Below are positions 39,901 to 51,675 of a stretch of DNA of 64,000 bases, piece by piece; positions within the stretch are counted from its first letter, which is position 1, and the number at the start of each line of letters is the position of its first letter. A program made the position numbers and the translations under genes. This stretch comes from Chrysoperla carnea (taxonomy: Eukaryota > Arthropoda > Insecta > Neuroptera > Chrysopidae): assembly GCF_905475395.1 (NCBI RefSeq), contig NC_058340.1, positions 59,436,181 through 59,500,180 of the forward strand, in the 5' to 3' direction. The notes below the pieces were generated by a model. The model did no database searches and had not been told where the DNA came from. It saw nothing but the letters and a program-made list of their open reading frames with translations.

Positions 39901-42900
39901 TAAAGAGACACCACACAAACCAGGAACAGGACACAAAACTCATGTGCAACGTCATCATACCTCTATAAACGGCGATAAACCACATGGAAGTAAACGTACA
40001 AGAATTCCACACGGAACGAGAATAATAACGGATAAATATGGAAGTACAAAAGTTGTTACGAGTCCTGGAGATTTAGATGATTCTGATAAAGAGACACCAC
40101 ACAAACCAGGATCAAGCCACAGAACTCATTTGCCACGGAATCATACATCTATTGGTGGTGTTAAACCACATGGAAGTAGACATACAAGAACTCCACACGG
40201 AACGAGAATAATAACGGATAAATATGGAAGTACAAAAGTTGTTACGAGTCCTGGAGATTCAGATGATTCTGATAAAGAGACACCACACAAACCAGGATCA
40301 AGCCACAGAACTCGTGTGCCACGAAATCATACATCTATCAGTGGTGATAAACCACATGGAAGTAGACATACAAGAACTCCACACGGAACGAGAATAATAA
40401 CGGATAAATATGGAAGTACAAAAGTTGTTACGATTCCTGGAGATTCAGATGATTATGATAAAGAGACACCACACAAACCAGGATCAAGCCACAGAACTCG
40501 TGTGCCACGAAATCATACATCTATCAGTGGTGATAAACCACATGGAAGTAGACATACAAGATTTCCACACGGTTCGAGAATAATAACGGATAAATATGGA
40601 AGTACAAAAGTTGTTACGAGTCCTGGAGATTCAGATGATTCTGATAAAGAGACACCACACAAACCAGGATCAAGCCACAGAACTCATTTGCCACGGAATC
40701 ATACATCTATTGGTGGTGTTAAACCACATGGAAGTAGACATACAAGAACTCCACACGGAACGAGAATAATAACGGATAAATATGGAAGTACAAAAGTTGT
40801 TACGAGTCCTGGAGATTCAGATGATTATGATAAAGAGACACCACACAAACCAGGATCAAGCCACAGAACTCATTTGCCACGGAATCATACATCTATTGGT
40901 GGTGTTAAACCACATGGAAGTAGACATACAAGAACTCCACACCGAACGAGAATAATAACGGATAAATATGGAAGTACAAAAGTTGTTACGAGTCCTGGAG
41001 ATTCAGATGATTCTGATAAAGAGACACCACACAAACCAGGATCAAGCCACAGAACTCGTGTGCCACGAAATCATACATCTATTGGTGGTGTTAAACCACA
41101 TGGAAGTAGACATACAAGAACTCCACACGGAACGAGAATAATAACGGATAAATATGGAAGTACAAAAGTTGTTACGAGTCTTGGAGATTCAGATGATTCT
41201 GGTAAAGAGACACCACACAAACCAGGAACAGGACATAAAACTCATGTGCAACGTAATCATACCTCTATAAACGGCGATAAACCACATGGAAGTAAACGTA
41301 CAAGAATTCCACGCGGAACGAGAATAATAACGGATAAATATGGAAGTACAAAAGTTGTTACGATTCCTGGAGATTCAGATGATTCTGATAAAGAGACACC
41401 ACACAAACCAGGTTTAAGCCACAAAACTCGTGTGCCACGAAATCATACATCTATCAGTGGTGATAAACCACATGGAAGTAGACATACAAGATTTCCACAC
41501 GGTTCGAGAATAATAACGGATAAATATGGAAGTACAAAAGTTGTTACGAGTCCTGGAGATTCAGATGATTCTGATAAAGAGACACCACACAAACCAGGAT
41601 CAAGCCACAGAACTCATTTGCCACGGAATCATACATCTATTGGTGGTGTTAAACCACATGGAAGTAGACATACAAGAACTCCACACCGAACGAGAATAAT
41701 AACGGATAAATATGGAAGTACAAAAGTTGTTACGAGTCCTGGAGATTCAGATGATTCTGATAAAGAGACACCACACAAACCAGGATCAAGCCACAGAACT
41801 CATTTGCCACGGAATCATACATCTATTGGTGGTGTTAAACCACATGGAAGTAGACATACAAGAACTCCACACGGAACGAGAATAATAACGGATAAATATG
41901 GAAGTACAAAAGTTGTTACGAGTCCTGGAGATTCAGATGATTCTGATAAAGAGACACCACACAAACCAGGATCAAGCCACAGAACTCGTGTGCCACGAAA
42001 TCATACATCTATCAGTGGTGATAAACCACATGGAAGTAGACATACAAGAACTCCACACGGAACGAGAATAATAACGGATAAATATGGAAGTACAAAAGTT
42101 GTTACGATTCCTGGAGATTCAGATGATTATGATAAAGAGACACCACACAAACCAGGATCAAGCCACAGAACTCGTGTGCCACGAAATCATACATCTATCA
42201 GTGGTGATAAACCACATGGAAGTAGACATACAAGATTTCCACACGGTTCGAGAATAATAACGGATAAATATGGAAGTACAAAAGTTGTTACGAGTCCTGG
42301 AGATTCAGATGATTCTGATAAAGAGACACCACACAAACCAGGATCAAGCCACAGAACTCATTTGCCACGGAATCATACATCTATTGGTGGTGTTAAACCA
42401 CATGGAAGTAGACATACAAGAACTCCACACCGAACGAGAATAATAACGGATAAATATGGAAGTACAAAAGTTGTTACGAGTCCTGGAGATTCAGATGATT
42501 ATGATAAAGAGACACCACACAAACCAGGATCAAGCCACAGAACTCATTTGCCACGGAATCATACATCTATTGGTGGTGTTAAACCACATGGAAGTAGACA
42601 TACAAGAACTCCACACGGAACGAGAATAATAACGGATAAATATGGAAGTACAAAAGTTGTTACGAGTCCTGGAGATTCAGATGATTCTGATAAAGAGACA
42701 CCACACAAACCAGGATCAAGCCACAGAACTCGTGTGCCACGAAATCATACATCTATCAGTGGTGATAAACCACATGGAAGTAGACATACAAGATTTCCAC
42801 ACGGTACGAGAATAATAACGGATAAATATGGAAGTACAAAAGTTGTTACGAGTCCTGGAGATTCAGATGATTCTGATAAAGAGACACCACACAAACCAGG

Positions 42901-45900
42901 ATCAAGCCACAGAACTCATTTGCCACGGAATCATACATCTATTGGTGGTGTTAAACCACATGGAAGTAGACATACAAGAATTCCACACCGAACGAGAATA
43001 ATAACGGATAAATATGGAAGTACAAAAGTTGTTACGAGTCCTGAAGATTCAGATGATTATGATAAAGAGACACCACACAAACCAGGATCAAGCCACAGAA
43101 CTCATTTGCCACGGAATCATACATCTATTGGTGGTGTTAAACCACATGGAAGTAGACATACAAGAACTCCACACGGAACGAGAATAATAACGGATAAATA
43201 TGGAAGTACAAAAGTTGTTACGAGTCCTGGAGATTCAGATGATTCTGATAAAGAGACACCACACAAACCAGGATCAAGCCACAGAACTCGTGTGCCACGA
43301 AATCATACATCTATCAGTGGTGATAAACCACATGGAAGTAGACATACAAGATTTCCACACGGTACGAGAATAATAACGGATAAATATGGAAGTACAAAAG
43401 TTGTTACGAGTCCTGGAGATTCAGATGATTCTGATAAAGAGACACCACACAAACCAGGATCAAGCCACAGAACTCATTTGCCACGGAATCATACATCTAT
43501 TGGTGGTGTTAAACCACATGGAAGTAGACATACAAGAACTCCACACCGAACGAGAATAATAACGGATAAATATGGAAGTACAAAAGTTGTTACGATTCCT
43601 GGAGATTCAGATGATTCTGATAAAGAGACACCACACAAACCAGGATCAAGCCACAGAACTCGTGTGCCACGAAATCATACATCTATCAGTGGTGATAAAC
43701 CACATGGAAGTAGACATACAAGATTTCCACACGGTACGAGAATAATAACGGATAAATATGGAAGTACAAAAGTTGTTACGATTCCTGGAGATTCAGATGA
43801 TTCTGGTAACGATTCACCGCACAAACCAGGATCAGGACACAGAACCCGTGAACCACGTAATTATACATCAATCAGTGGCGATAAACCACAAGGAAGTAAA
43901 CATGCAAGAACCCCACACAGCACGATAATAATTACGGATAAATATGGACGTACAAAAGTTGTCACGAGTCTTGGAGATACAAACGAAACTGATAAGGATA
44001 CATCACATAAACCAGGATCTGGACACTCAACGTATGTTCCAAGGAATCATACATCTATAAGCCATAATAAACCACATGTTAGTAAACAAACAAGGACTCC
44101 ATATGCCACAAATCTTATTACGGATAAATATGGAATTACAACGCATGCAGTTGGTATTCATCAAACATCCATTGTTCATGGTACAAGAATAACTACAACT
44201 GGAGGCGTAGATAACGTAAAATCACAATCTTTATCGCAAGTACCTACAGAAAAACATAGCGATCATACTGTAATTAAAGAATCATATGGGACGTCGAAAA
44301 TTCCTGAAATTTCAAATCAGAAGCGTATTGTTAAAGATACTCAACCTCCACGATTAGGTCAAAGCACTCCTGATCATTCGACACATAGTGTTAAAACACG
44401 CCGTACACCTAGTGCTAAAAATCATTCTGAACATGGAGAAGGACACGCACGATCAACGCATACTCGAGGAGGACATACACGATCAACGCATCAAGAAAAA
44501 ACTCATAAAGATGTGACACGTCACACCAGAAATTCAACAGGAACAGTATCCACTAAAATTCATCAAACTCGTAAAAGCCGTGTAACAAAAGTTGTCCAAA
44601 TAACCCAAGTGACCGATAAAGATCATCAGATTGTAACACATCCAAGAAATAGAACGCATCAAGGACACAAAAATCATACAACTCGTGCTGGTAATCACAC
44701 ACTTGCGCCCCATACACATCGCACTCATGATTATAGTAACGCCACGGTAAAAGACGTTCAATTAGACAATTCCACCAAAATTGGCTTTACAATTAAAATT
44801 AAAAGTTACACATTTTTAAATTATGATAAAAATGTTACGGACATTGATGGAAAACATGGAGGTTTTACCGAATCACCAAACTGTACTAGATCTGGTACTT
44901 TTCTATATTCAAAGGACTGTAAGAAATATTTTCTATGTAAAGTGGGAAAGACAACACTATTTGATTTTGAAATTTATGAATGCAAAGAAGGATTGATTTA
45001 CAGTCAAAGGTATAAAATTTGCGTTTCGTTGAATTTTGAAACTTGCACGTTTCAAGTATTTGTTCCACACTTTAAACCACCCACTACTCCTCTACCCAGT
45101 TCAAAACAAAAAGTGAAATGTAAAGATCCTGGCATATTTGCATTTAATGATTCTTGTAAATCTTATTATGTTTGTGAAAAAACGAATAACAAGAGTCTTG
45201 AAGCAAACGTTCAACAATGTCCACCAAACACTAATTTTGATATTCAATACAAGAGATGTCTTCCTGAAAAAGTATCAAAATGTAACAGATTTGATAATGA
45301 AATTATTCAACCCACAAAGACGTACACCAATAATAAGGAGTTATTAAAAACAACTAGCACATCTATTAAAAATACTGAAATTTCAGTTACCGAAGGTAAG
45401 TTTAACATTAAAAAACAAGTGAAAACAAACAATTGACTGAGTTAATTGTTGAAATACCATGCATAAATTAGTGTTTACATTTAAACTTTTGTTCTATCTC
45501 TAACGGTTTACAAGATGAGTCCTACGGACCCATAGGTCAAGACCCAATTGACCTATGTTGCTCATTTAACGAACTCGACCTCACTTCTTACGCCCTGAGT
45601 ACGCTGTAACAATTTCAGCTTGATATCTTTTTTCATTTTTGGGTTATCGCGCCCACAGACGGACGTACGGACGGACGGACAACCGGAAATAGACTAATTA
45701 GGTGATTTTATGAACACCTATATAAAATTTTGTTCGTAGGATCAATATTTTTAAGCGTTACAAACTTGGGACTAAACTTAGTATACCTTGGTATATTACA
45801 TATATGCATGGTATAAAAGGAGTAATACAATGGAATTATTTAAAAAATCACAGTAACAGAGAAAAGTGTTGCATCTTGGCCACAGTTGTTTATTAGGTTG

Positions 45901-46818
45901 TAAAAACTTCGTACCTAAAAATCGAATACTCAGAGTGGGGCTTAACCCCCTTTTTAATAATTTATTTTATTTTTGTTTTTAGTCTCACCTAAAGTACCGA
46001 AGAACAACACAGATGAATGTCCTGAAAGTGGTAAGTGTTATCCAGGGCTATTAAGTTTATGTAGGAATTAAATTTGGCTACCTTCGTAAAATTTTAATAC
46101 TTGAAATTGAAAATATCGTCGAATATTAATTTAGTTACCACTACAATAAACTTTGTTAAATTATATTTAAGTGCTTAAAAAAATAATGATTTAAATACAT
46201 TTAATTTCAGACAATGACTGTCCCCATGTTGGAGCATTTCGAGTAGAAAATTCATGTCATGAATACTTTGAATGCACATATGATAGGAAATGTGATCGAC
46301 TAGTTAAAACTGATACATTAGTTTGTCCAAAATGTTTACGTTTTAATCCAGTTGTTGGTTTATGTGATTATCCACACAACGTTCCAGAGTGTGCACCAAA
46401 AATGCCCGATAAATATAACTGTACCGGTCCAGGAACATTTAAAGTAGCAAAAAATTGTACTCAATATGCTGTTTGTGAAAAAACGAGCAGCGGCACATAC
46501 AAAGGCATTCGTAAACATTGTCCGCAATCACAAAACTTTAATCCTAGTACTTTACAGTGTGAGGAGAATTTTGAATGCTTTGTTAAAAAACCAGAATGTA
46601 CAAGACCTGGATTTTTTGTTAATGAACATACATGTGAATTATATTATCAGTGTGTAGAACTGGATGATGATGGAAATTTCGATGTCGTTGAACACGAATG
46701 CCCTCCAAATTTGTTGTTTGATGTTGAAAAACAATATTGTGATTTCCCAGATAAAGTAAAAGGCTGTCAAATTGAACATCACACTTTAAAACCACCTTTA
46801 TTACCCAAGCCAAAATAA
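30407..46818 (+). CDS. Giant secreted chitin-binding (CBM14) protein with sixty 62-aa histidine-rich repeats (about 4,840 aa)
   Basis: Exons 30407-30505, 31628-45395, 45983-46030 and 46211-46818 have GT/AG borders, and the sum (14,523 bases) keeps one frame. Exon 1 encodes a signal peptide (MEFPFPKVKN then LFFVLLFVIPF). Four CBM14/peritrophin-A domains follow (about residues 40-300), with the usual six-Cys spacing and YYxC cores such as FYYICIS and LYYTCS. Residues about 302-474 are a Ser/Thr/His-rich linker. Residues about 475-4194 are sixty 62-aa units with RIITDKYGSTKVVT, HKPGSSHRTH, PRNHTS and PHGSRHTR. Five more CBM14 domains close the protein (about 4450-4840). The family binds chitin in peritrophic matrix, cuticle or tracheal lumen. 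There is no membrane anchor, so it should be secreted. I do not recognise a named orthologue. Poly-A candidate at 47,061. The repeats may be under- or over-counted by assembly. Confidence 0.9.
30506..31627. other. Intron 1 of the giant chitin-binding gene
   Basis: Phase-0 intron with a GTAAGT donor and a TTTATTCGTAG acceptor. It hosts the family-C repeat (about 30,830-31,315). Before that, 30,660-30,705 has ACCGAAACCGAATATTCGGC, a palindromic phrase resembling high-copy insect transposon text. Confidence 0.7.
30830..31315 (+). repeat. Dispersed repeat (family C), copy 2
   Basis: It shares AAGTAGGCATATTTAACATT, ATGGGAAAACGGT, ACTAGTCGGTGG, an A run, and TTGCCTTGGCGCTCGTACTA with 9,245-9,610, in the same order and orientation. 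Here the A tract is about 28 bases and the central spacer is longer. It lies wholly within intron 1. Confidence 0.65.
32951..44140 (+). repeat. 186-bp coding minisatellite array, 60 periods
   Basis: The first motif (AGAATAGTAACGGATAAATA) begins at 32,951 and the last (AATCTTATTACGGATAAATA) at 44,111. The difference is 11,160 bases, exactly 60 x 186, so there is no net length change across the array. The units all read in the same frame and no stop interrupts them. The early units (33-36.5 kb) are diverse, the later ones (37-43.7 kb) nearly identical, and both edges are decayed (e.g. NLITDKYGITTHA at the end). Larger blocks are duplicated at 5-, 8- and 9-unit offsets. Confidence 0.97.
45396..45982. 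other. Intron 2 of the giant chitin-binding gene, carrying a repeat insertion
   Basis: The donor GGTAAGTTT follows ACCGAAG, and the acceptor TTTGTTTTTAG precedes TCTCACC. If this intron were retained, translation would end at 45,436 and lose the last three CBM14 domains. A family-E repeat occupies most of it. Confidence 0.8.
45414..45820 (+). repeat. Dispersed repeat (family E), copy 1, with palindromic ends
   Basis: It opens with AACAAGTGAAAACAAACAAT and GAAATACCATGCATA, and closes with TATATGCATGGTATAAAA, so the two termini are short inverted repeats (ATACCATGCATA / TATGCATGGTAT). The interior holds AACGGTTTACAAGATG, GGACGGACGGACAACCGGAA and TAGGTGATTTTATGAACACC. A second copy is at 60,397-60,958 and an inverted partial copy at 59,338-59,575. 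It is a MITE-like non-autonomous element with no protein. Confidence 0.75.
46031..46210. other. Intron 3 of the giant chitin-binding gene
   Basis: A 180-bp phase-1 intron, donor GTAAGTG, acceptor TTAATTTCAG. No additional features. Confidence 0.85.
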
Positions 46819-47060
46819 TAGCATAATTTTTAATAATTTAGTATAGCTGATGTAAATTTTAAAAAAATTTTAATTTTTTATTGTTATTAATTTTAATAAT
46901 TTACCGTGATAAGTATGTATATAAATATGGAATGATAATTTTTGTATGAAGTTTGACTTGCTAATGAAGAGAATGAATGAATTTTAAACCAATAATCGTT
47001 ATATTTGATACATTTTAGGTTTAATTAAAAGGATTAAATTTAAAGATATTTATAACTTAA

Positions 47061-47066
47061 AATAAA
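47061..47066 (+). terminator. Poly-A signal candidate, giant chitin-binding gene
   Basis: AATAAA, 243 bases after the stop codon at 46,818; the first canonical hexamer I found downstream. Confidence 0.45.
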
Positions 47067-48390
47067 TTAATAGATTAATTAAAATGAATTTTAATCAGCT
47101 TTATGGATATCAAGTACCAATGCAGGTACGCTCGTAGTTTAGTTTATGGAATGTATACTTTTAGAAAGTAATATAATTTCGTTGCAAATGTAAAATTTAA
47201 ATATAATACTGTAATTACAATTTTAAATACCCAAAACTTCTAGTAAATAAATTAGTTTTATGTTGTCTTATGCTATGTTAAACCAATTGAAATAACATTC
47301 ATTCGATAAACACGCTTTTAAAATGAACCCAAAAAGATCCATTAGTTGATATCTGTATACCCTCCGACCCTCGCCATAGCGACACTGAACAAGTTGAAGA
47401 ATTAAAAGCTACGTAGTAGCATTAAAAATGAAATAAACAAATAGTTTTATACAACACTAATTCTTCATAACGAGGATTTTCTCAAAAACGGTTCAAATGA
47501 TAATTGTAGATTTAAGTTAGAAGGTTTTGAAGGTTTTTATTTTGAAATATTAAAATTTAATGAGAAAATCTTGCATTCCAATCGTATTAGCGCTAAATAA
47601 TTTTGTTTCATGTGATTTTCCTAAGGCATTTATTGAAAATATCTTTTGAAAATTTGAACCACACAAGTTTGGTCATTTACCAGATCAAAAATCAGATGTT
47701 TAATTTTGATATAACTTTTATTTATATGAAAACAATTTTTCCATTAAAAGCAGATTTCTTGAACAAACTATATTATTCTATAAACAAACTAAACACTAAG
47801 GTCTTTTATTTTGAGAAAACTGTCAATTTAGACACTAAATTCTATGGTAGTTCAATTGGGATCTGACATATGTGTGGGGCTAAAAAAACATGGCTGACAT
47901 AAAGTGGCAAATTTTAAAAATAACATTGATACCCTTGATACCCTTTGTGCATTTTTTCAAGAAGAGAATGATTAATATTAATGAAATTTGTTGTTGGGGA
48001 CAAACAAAACCGAGTAATCGTAATTTTATTGAAGGTGAAAGACTTTTGAAAGCAGGTCATGTGATTAAATTTGGAAAAAATCAAACTTTTTCCAGTGGTC
48101 TCGAGTAAAATTAGAAAAATTATATTTTAAATAATTACAATTTATATATGAACTGATAAGACAAATGTTGTGTAAAATAAGGATTTACCAAATTGCAACT
48201 ACAATAATTTTTGTTAGTAATTCAAAAAAGGCACACTTTTGAAATCGGAAAAAGAAAGTATACAGCGCCATGCTTTATTTAAAATTTTGAATAACACATT
48301 ATTCAAAATAACTAACCTAAAACCTAATCAAAACATAGAAATGTCATTAATGCGTGAATTATAAATGTTGAGAAGCATAATTTTATAAAA
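47067..48390. other. Intergenic DNA before CWF19L1
   Basis: No supported gene. A 72-codon open frame (47,890-48,108) has balanced composition (NEICCWGQTKPSNRN, GERLLKAGHVIKFGKN) and might be a degenerate transposon-derived or pseudogene exon, but I cannot name a family. Confidence 0.4.
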
Positions 48391-50784
48391 ATGGATGCAA
48401 ATAAAATTAAAATGTAAGTAATTTTGATTAAATTGTTATGTAAAACATCATCATACAATAAAACATTTTTAGATTAATTTGTGGTGATGTGAAAGGTAAC
48501 TTCCAAACATTGTTTTCAAGAGTTGAAACACTTAATAAAAAAGCTGGACCTTTTGAAATGCTCTTATGTGTTGGAGATTTTTTTGGAGATAATTTTAATG
48601 AATTTAAACAATATCAAGCGGGATTGAAGAAAGTACCTCTATCTACTTACATTTTAGGACCTGTTAGTCAGGAACAGGAACGATATTTTGAAGATATAAA
48701 TGGCTGTGAAATTGCGCCTAATATTTCTTATTTAGGGAAGCGTGGTTTATTTTCACCATCAACTGGTTTAAAAATAGCATATTTAAGTGGTATACAAAGT
48801 GATTCTGATGAATATGAAAAATTTACATTTCGTAAACAGGATGCAATGGCTTTAAAAGCAGCTTGTGTTCGAAGTCAGTGCTCATTTCGAGGTGTTGATA
48901 TATTATTAACATCGCAATGGCCAAAATTTATAACTAATGGCGATGACAATGTAAAAAATATTATTAATATTTAAAAAAAAGCTTTATTTTGACTTTTTTT
49001 AATCACAATTTAATTAATTTTAGGCTAAAGTAGAGTATAATGGATCAGATATTATATCCTGGTTAGCAGTTCATTTAAAACCGCGATATTTAATATCAGG
49101 TTTCGAAGACCACTATTTCGAAAGAAAACCATATAGGTAAGATTAATCATTGTTTAGTTTTAATTATTTAATCACAACATGTAAATTAATCAAAATTTTA
49201 GAAATAAAAATAAATCAGGAGATTCAATGGAGATAGCAACACGCTTTATAGCACTAGCACCCGTTAAAAAATCATCTAAAGAAAAATGGCTTTACGCATT
49301 AAGTCTAACTCCATTAGAACGAATGAGAATGACAGAATTATGTCAACGAACAACGGATGAAACAGATTCACCTTTCCCTGATGAATTGTTACGCGAAGAT
49401 ATTACAAAAGAAGTAAAATTTGATCAGTCCGAGAATAAGCAATATTTTTATGATATGAATGCATCCATGGATGATACGAAACGAAAAAGAAAAGGGGCCA
49501 ATAATCCATTTAAAGAGAAACGTCCAAAACCTGAATTCGATCAATGTAATTATTTTCGTATATCTAATAAATTTTTTAATCCAGTTTCGGAAGAGTCGCG
49601 AAAATTAAGCAAAATATCTAAAACTTTTATAATCTTTTTTTATTTTATGTTGACGAATTCTATAGAAATCGTGGCTCTAATTAAATTCGTAATTTTATTT
49701 AAAATAATAAAAACTTGTAATTTTAGCAAAATGTTGGTTTTGTCTTGGCAGTCCGAATGTGGAAAAACATCTTGTAATTAGTGTTGGAAATGAAATTTAC
49801 TTAACTCTTGCTAAGGGTGGATTAGTATCTGAACACGTATTAATATCCCCTATTACACATTTTCAAGCAACGGTTGGATTATCTGAAGAATTTCTAAACG
49901 AAATTGAACAATTTAAAAAAAGTTTGGTAAAATATTTTGATAGTAAGAATGAAGTGCCCGTATTTTTTGAAAGAAACTATAAAACATCCCATTTACAAAT
50001 ACAAGTTGTACCAATTCCAAAGCAAGCAACAAGAGAATTGAAAGAAATTTTTATAGATGAAGCTAATGGTCATGGTATACAATTAGAAGAACTCCCAGAT
50101 ATATCACAATTGCAAACAGCCATACCGAAAGGTGTTCCTTATTTTATGGTCGAATTGCCGGATAAAACTGTTTTATACTCAAAAATTCGCAATAATTTTC
50201 CGTTACAATTTGGAAGGTAAATAATTTAAAATCCAGTTTTAAACCTTATATAGAAATGCATTAAGTAAAAAGTTTTGTAAAGCAGGAAATGTTTTGATGT
50301 CCAGAAATGTGTTGTTTTAAATACCACTTCGACAATTTCTTCGTAATTTTTGATCTGAAATATGATTTGAATTGGTTAATGATTTTACAAAGTAAATTGT
50401 CAAGGTGATATTGTACAGAGTGTATTTACACATCAAAATATTTAAGCTCAAAGTACATTGTACATTGATAGAACAAAATGTCTTTAGACAAAATACTTCT
50501 TTGCTTTTGAAACGCATTTTGATCAGTTCTTATTTTATTACGCTTTGTTAGACCTCATCAGACACTACGTTACATCAGTGTGCATAAGGCATAAGAGACT
50601 AATAAAATTAAATTTTTAATATTAACGTTCAATTTTCAGGGAAGTATTAACAAGCGGCCCAATTTTAGACATGCCAGATCGAATTGAGTGGCAAGATTGT
50701 AAACTAAATGAAACTGAAGAAATTGCACTCGTTCAAAGATTTCGAAAAAGTTTCGAACGCTACGATTTTACGTTGCAAAGTTAA
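48391..50784 (+). CDS. CWF19L1: CWF19-like protein 1 (530 aa, 6 exons)
   Basis: Members of the CWF19/Drn1 family associate with spliceosome disassembly and lariat debranching. Exons: 48391-48413, 48473-48950, 49024-49136, 49202-49545, 49727-50216, 50640-50784; the sum is 1,593 bases, with GT/AG borders throughout. The N-terminal half is the metallophosphatase-like fold of the family (ICGDVKGN, LLCVGDFFG, YILGPVSQEQ, YLSGI, DILLTSQWP). A basic linker follows (KRKRKGANNPFKEKRPK). Next comes the CwfJ C-terminal HIT-like domain, with CWFCLGSPNVEKHLV, LAKGGL, HVLISPITHF, FERNY and HLQIQVVPIP, then the second CwfJ block ending at FRKSFERYDF. Human CWF19L1 is about 538 aa, so the length fits. The donor of exon 4 (CAATGTAATT) was chosen because it alone restores the CWFC motif in frame. 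Poly-A candidate at 50,862. Confidence 0.95.
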
Positions 50785-50861
50785 TGATAATTTTATAAGA
50801 TTGTACTTGACATCTAAACACTTATAGCATGAAGCGTAAAATATTTTTTAAATACATTGTA

Positions 50862-50867
50862 AATAAA
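50862..50867 (+). terminator. Poly-A signal candidate, CWF19L1
   Basis: AATAAA, 78 bases after the CWF19L1 stop. Confidence 0.6.
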
Positions 50868-50879
50868 AAAATTTATATT

Positions 50880-51675
50880 TGTAATTGTCTGTTTTTGAAA
50901 CATTTTCTTCGAATTTCAGAACTGTTAAAGTAATCTTTATATATAAAAATCTAATGTCATCGATTTCAATGAAATTTTTAGATGTGTACTTTTTGGTCCA
51001 ACATATCAGTTAGAATAGTTTTTATCTGGATTAGTGAACGTCAGTTCTTATTACGAATTAACAGTTTTTTATAGACAAAGGGTTGAATCCACTTCTAAGT
51101 TATATATAAATTTTCATTTGATGACGGTGGGAGTTTTTACAATTTCTTTTACAGTTTTACAGTATTCAATTGAAGCGAGTTTGTTTTTGAGCTAATAAAA
51201 GTATGGATTTGACACACTGATTGCACCTACGCAGAAAATTCTAATCTCTGAGTGGACGAGAATTGAACTTGCCTTAAAATGCAGACGCATGTTGACGAGG
51301 GGGGTGTATAACTCAGGGGGGAAGCAATGTGCCTACTTTTGATTGGCTGCAGCTCTCATTTGCGGGAAATTCAAATAGAACGATAATATTTCGTGCAATA
51401 TGCCTGCTTTTGATTGGCTGCAGCTGTTCGCTTTCGTAATTGCGGGAAAATTTAAATGGGTAGCGAATTCTGCGTGTGTTGTCGATTGGTCCGAGCAAAA
51501 AATCTTTCTATTTAAAGTAAAATCTTTTACCTTAAAGAAAAAAATGTATTTTTTTTTTTAAATACACTTAAAGAAGGCTTTGAGCATAATTTCAGGATGG
51601 GCCTAGTTAACACCCAATAGAAAGTAGGCACAATGATACCCTGCCTCTTCCCCCTGAGTGAGACTCACCCCAGTC
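50880..51675. other. Intergenic DNA with a partly duplicated segment
   Basis: The stretch 51,331-51,390 (GCCTACTTTTGATTGGCTGC, then GCGGGAAAT) is partly repeated at 51,401-51,460 with the same GATTGGCTGCAGCT and GCGGGAAAATT. A third GATTGG stands at 51,483. No gene is seen. Confidence 0.5.

Noticed and set aside
32951-44140. CRISPR-like regular array or simple non-coding satellite
   Set aside because: Units are directly adjacent with no spacers, all in one open frame, spliced to CBM14 domains at both ends; it is a coding repeat in a eukaryotic gene.
47890-48108. 72-codon frame with balanced composition
   Set aside because: Possibly a decayed exon, but no family could be named and no splice sites supported it; kept only as a note in the region entry.
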